Shown here: positions 40,363-42,837 of the stretch, piece by piece
Layout: each line of letters opens with the position of its first letter
How positions within the stretch are numbered: position 1 is the first letter of the stretch
Assembly: GCA_964423925.1 (NCBI GenBank)
Contig: CAYRGQ010000030.1
Span: 1-42,837, forward strand
DNA: 42,837 bases
Source of the DNA: CAYRGQ01 sp964423925
GTDB lineage: Bacteria > Bacteroidota > Bacteroidia > Sphingobacteriales > Sphingobacteriaceae
Direction: 5' to 3'
Notes under the pieces: model-generated
Databases searched by the model: none
Told to the model about the DNA's origin: nothing
What the model saw: only the letters and a program-made list of their open reading frames with translations
Position numbers and translations under genes: made by a program

Positions 40363-41943
40363 ATGAAGCAAATTTTTTTGACAATCGCCAGCTTGACGCT
40401 GGCGTTGACGTTGAATGCCCAAACCGTAGCCACGGGCTATGTTTACGAAGATTCCAATGGCAATGGTAAGCGCGACCGGCGCGAGCAAGGCATTCCCGGC
40501 GTTGCGGTTAGCAACGGCACGGATGTGGTATTGACCGACGCCAAAGGCCAATACAAGTTGTCCGTCGGCGATGACAATATCCTGTTTGTCATCAAGCCGT
40601 CCGGTTATCAAGTGCCCGTAAATGCCCACAACCAGCCTCAGTACTTCTACATCCATAAGCCAAAAGGCTCGCCTCAACTTAAGTATACGGGCGTGGCACC
40701 TACGGGTGATTTGCCTAAGTCCGTCGACTTCGCGTTGCGCCCATCGGCAGAACCCGAGCGCTTCACAGCATTGGTGTTTGGCGATCCTCAAGCCTACAAC
40801 CTGGACGAGATTCAGTACTTTTATCAAGGGATCGTCCGCGAATTGGAGGGTATAGACAACGTAGCTTTTGGTCTCAGCTTGGGCGACCTGGTGGGCGACG
40901 ATCTGGTATTGCATCCGCCCTATATCGAGGCTGTGGGCAAGGTGGGTTTGCCGTGGTATAACGTGATCGGAAATCATGACCTCAACTTCGACGTACAAGC
41001 TGATTCACTCGCTGACGAAACCTTTGAAGCCAATTTTGGCCCCGCCACCTATGCATTCAATTACGGTAATGCACATTTCATCGTAATGGATGACATTCTC
41101 TATCCCGATCCGCGCGACGGCAACGGGTATTGGGGTGGTTTTCGCAAAGATCAGCTTGATTTCGTCGAAAACAACCTGAAGCATGTGCCCCACGATAAAC
41201 TCATCGTGCTGGCCATCCATATCCCCTTACGGCATGTTAACGAAAATTCGTTTCGCAATGCGGACCGGCAGCGGCTTTTCGACCTGTTGAAGGACTATCC
41301 CAACGTACTGGCAATATCAGCCCACACGCATTACCAGACCCACAATTTCTATGGTGAAGAGGACGGGTGGAAAGGCAAAGAGCCGTTCCACGAATTTAAC
41401 GCGGGGACCACGTCCGGCGACTGGTATTCGGGAGAATTCGTAGAGCAGGGCGTTCCGAGTTCTACGATGCGCGACGGTACGCCTCGTGGTTACGTATTCC
41501 TTCAGGTAGACGGTAACCAATATGCCCTTGATTATAAGGTGGCGGGAGAGCCCGCTGACTACCAAATTGGGCTTTTCCACCCCAAAGTAGTCGCGGCCGG
41601 CCGCAATACCTCTGCGGGTATCTTTGCGAACTTCTTCTTAGGCCACAAAGGAAATAAGGTGGAATACCGTATCAATGACGGCGAATGGCGTGATATGTTG
41701 TATACGGTGGCTCCCGACCCGGGTTACATGGCTTCGCTGATGCGTTGGGATCTAACTGATGAGCTATTCGCAGGGCGCCGCCCGTCAAACCCGGTTAACA
41801 GTACGCACTTATGGCGAGGCAATATTCCGACTAACCTGCCCTTGGGCGAGCACCGGATCGAAGTGCGCGCAACCGACCGGTTCGGACGAACGTTTACTCA
41901 GCACAGCAGTTACCGCTTGGAAGCGCCCGTGGCAGTTAAATAA
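40363..41943 (+). CDS. Calcineurin-like phosphoesterase with N- and C-terminal accessory domains
   Basis: A 526-residue exported enzyme (MKQIFLTIASLTLALTLNAQ). An N-terminal Ig/SdrD-B-like domain (about 22-125; GYVYEDSNGNGKRDRREQG, IPGVAVSNGTDVVLTDAKG) precedes the metallophosphoesterase core (about 130-380): LVFGDPQAYN, LSLGDLVGDD, YNVIGNHDLNFD, LAIHIPLRH and ISAHTHYQTH. A C-terminal beta-sandwich domain follows (IFANFFLGHKGNKVEYRIND onward). This is the Bacteroidota MetallophosN-Metallophos-MetallophosC layout. All metal ligands seem present. The substrate is unknown. It follows its own promoter; a 6-bp hairpin (41972-41977 with 41987-41992) without a T run lies after the stop. Confidence 0.9.
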   Translation: MKQIFLTIASLTLALTLNAQTVATGYVYEDSNGNGKRDRREQGIPGVAVSNGTDVVLTDAKGQYKLSVGDDNILFVIKPSGYQVPVNAHNQPQYFYIHKPKGSPQLKYTGVAPTGDLPKSVDFALRPSAEPERFTALVFGDPQAYNLDEIQYFYQGIVRELEGIDNVAFGLSLGDLVGDDLVLHPPYIEAVGKVGLPWYNVIGNHDLNFDVQADSLADETFEANFGPATYAFNYGNAHFIVMDDILYPDPRDGNGYWGGFRKDQLDFVENNLKHVPHDKLIVLAIHIPLRHVNENSFRNADRQRLFDLLKDYPNVLAISAHTHYQTHNFYGEEDGWKGKEPFHEFNAGTTSGDWYSGEFVEQGVPSSTMRDGTPRGYVFLQVDGNQYALDYKVAGEPADYQIGLFHPKVVAAGRNTSAGIFANFFLGHKGNKVEYRINDGEWRDMLYTVAPDPGYMASLMRWDLTDELFAGRRPSNPVNSTHLWRGNIPTNLPLGEHRIEVRATDRFGRTFTQHSSYRLEAPVAVK

Positions 41944-42067
41944 CACGCTATTCAAAAATGGGTTGGACGCTGGTGCCGACGGATATGGCACCGTGACCGA
42001 ACATAGCATACGCGGCGGTGCGGATATGTAGCGTGTGTCGCATCGTGGCATTTCGCCGCCTATGTAG

Positions 42068-42099
42068 CTTGCTTTAGTCAGCGCCGTTGGCTAGATTTG
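42068..42099 (+). promoter_or_regulatory. Promoter of the last phosphoesterase gene
   Basis: TTG (42069-42071), 20 bp, TAGATTTG (42092-42099) fits the Bacteroidota consensus. The predicted start is near 42106, about 63 bases before the ATG. Confidence 0.55.
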
Positions 42100-42168
42100 T
42101 TCACGCTGGCAATGCAACGCATTGTGGCACGACCCAATTAAATCTAACTTTTACACAAATACGCCATT

Positions 42169-42837
42169 ATGCAACAGAAACGAAAGGCCCTAGCATCGGT
42201 CATCATCTTCGCTATTTTGTCAATTTTGGGGCCGTCGCCCCTTGTCGGTGCTCCGCCTCACTCGCTCACCTTCGATCGGCAGGGCCATTTTACGATCGTA
42301 CAGTTTACCGATATCCATTATAAAGCTGGGGTGGATCATTCCGCCCATTCGATCCGCATGATGGAAGCTACGCTGGATGAAGTGAAGCCCGATTTGGTGG
42401 TGTTTACAGGCGATATTGTCGTCAGTGCGCCCAGCAAGACGGGTTGGGACGAGGTGCTCGACGTGGTTATATCGCGCGGAATTCCCTACTTGGTTACTCT
42501 GGGCAATCATGACGACGAAGCAGAACTTACCCGGCAGGAGGTGGCCGAATATGTAGCGGCCAAGCCATACGTCCTCCATCAAGACGTTGCGCTTGACGGC
42601 GTGTCGGGATACCTGAATACCACCCTGACTGTGGCGGGCCGCAATGGAGCACCGGCCGCGATCCTGTACGCCATGGATTCCCACGCCTACTCGCGGGATG
42701 AGCGGCTGAAGGGGTACGGATGGTTCGACCACGACCAAGTGGCGTGGTACCGGCAGCAGAGCGCCCAGTATAAAGTGGCCTTGAGAGACACCCTGCCGGC
42801 ACTCGCATTTTTCCATATTCCGCTGCCCGAATACAGC
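42169..42837 (+). CDS. Calcineurin-like (Dcr2-type) metallophosphoesterase, cut by the window end
   Basis: The first 223 codons of an exported phosphoesterase; the frame is open to the last base. The signal peptide (ALASVIIFAILSILGPSPLV) is followed by the metal motifs FTIVQFTDIHYKAG (D-x-H), VVFTGDIV (GD) and TLGNHDDEAE (GNHD). FFHIPLPEY at the edge is typical of the Dcr2/purple-acid-like bacterial group. Its start resembles the decayed fragment at 33992-34207 only in motif, not closely in sequence. It continues the run of secreted phosphoesterases, and more genes of the locus may lie beyond the window. Confidence 0.88.
   Translation, partial: MQQKRKALASVIIFAILSILGPSPLVGAPPHSLTFDRQGHFTIVQFTDIHYKAGVDHSAHSIRMMEATLDEVKPDLVVFTGDIVVSAPSKTGWDEVLDVVISRGIPYLVTLGNHDDEAELTRQEVAEYVAAKPYVLHQDVALDGVSGYLNTTLTVAGRNGAPAAILYAMDSHAYSRDERLKGYGWFDHDQVAWYRQQSAQYKVALRDTLPALAFFHIPLPEYS

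Noticed and set aside
1..42837. CRISPR arrays, insertion sequences, prophage or integrase genes
   Set aside because: No regularly spaced repeats, transposase-like products or terminal inverted repeats were found on either strand.

Overview
The window reads as a chromosome segment of a Bacteroidota member, most likely of the Sphingobacteriales (Parapedobacter/Pedobacter/Olivibacter-like). Supporting signs are a SusC/SusD outer-membrane pair, a BtuB-type TonB receptor, Bacteroidota-style lysyl-tRNA synthetase, repeated TAnnTTTG minus-7 promoter elements (several with TTTG or TTG 20 bp upstream), few Shine-Dalgarno sequences, and many secreted lipoproteins. Base composition looks moderately GC-rich (about half G+C, judged by eye). 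The genus is inference.

Left part (1-10.1 kb): the 3' end of a leucine-type tRNA, trigger factor (tig), convergent lysS, then a signalling block made of an ECF sigma factor, a membrane-anchored protein with a beta-barrel-like C-terminus, a TPR/HisKA_2 histidine kinase and a receiver-only response regulator, followed by a Tat-exported alkaline phosphatase.

Middle part (10.1-27.9 kb): mainly housekeeping and envelope genes. They are proline dehydrogenase plus a HAD phosphatase; an S4 RNA-binding protein, a lipoprotein and aroB; a secreted TIM-barrel isomerase divergent from a ThuA-like lipoprotein; a TonB receptor divergent from a MocR-type regulator; a zinc-dependent phospholipase C-like protein; a MurG-like glycosyltransferase; DedA; the NAD(P)HX repair enzyme Nnr; a DUF59 iron-sulfur assembly protein; a KhtT/KhtU-like potassium/proton antiporter pair preceded by a structured leader; YceI; and a small membrane protein whose 3' end overlaps that of a TetR regulator.

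Right part (27.8-42.8 kb): the most distinctive region. A TetR regulator is divergent from a SusC/SusD pair, with copies of a 16-bp motif in the shared intergenic region. Downstream lie phosphoesterases of three folds: a decayed calcineurin-like fragment, an alkaline-phosphatase/NPP-superfamily lipoprotein, an endonuclease/exonuclease/phosphatase lipoprotein, a three-domain calcineurin-like enzyme and a second calcineurin-like enzyme cut by the window edge. A DUF1080-like protein and a sugar-dehydrogenase/cytochrome c fusion sit among them. The simplest reading is a system that binds a phosphorylated or phosphodiester-containing organic substrate at the cell surface, imports it through SusCD, strips phosphate and oxidises the sugar or polyol part. 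The substrate cannot be told from sequence alone.
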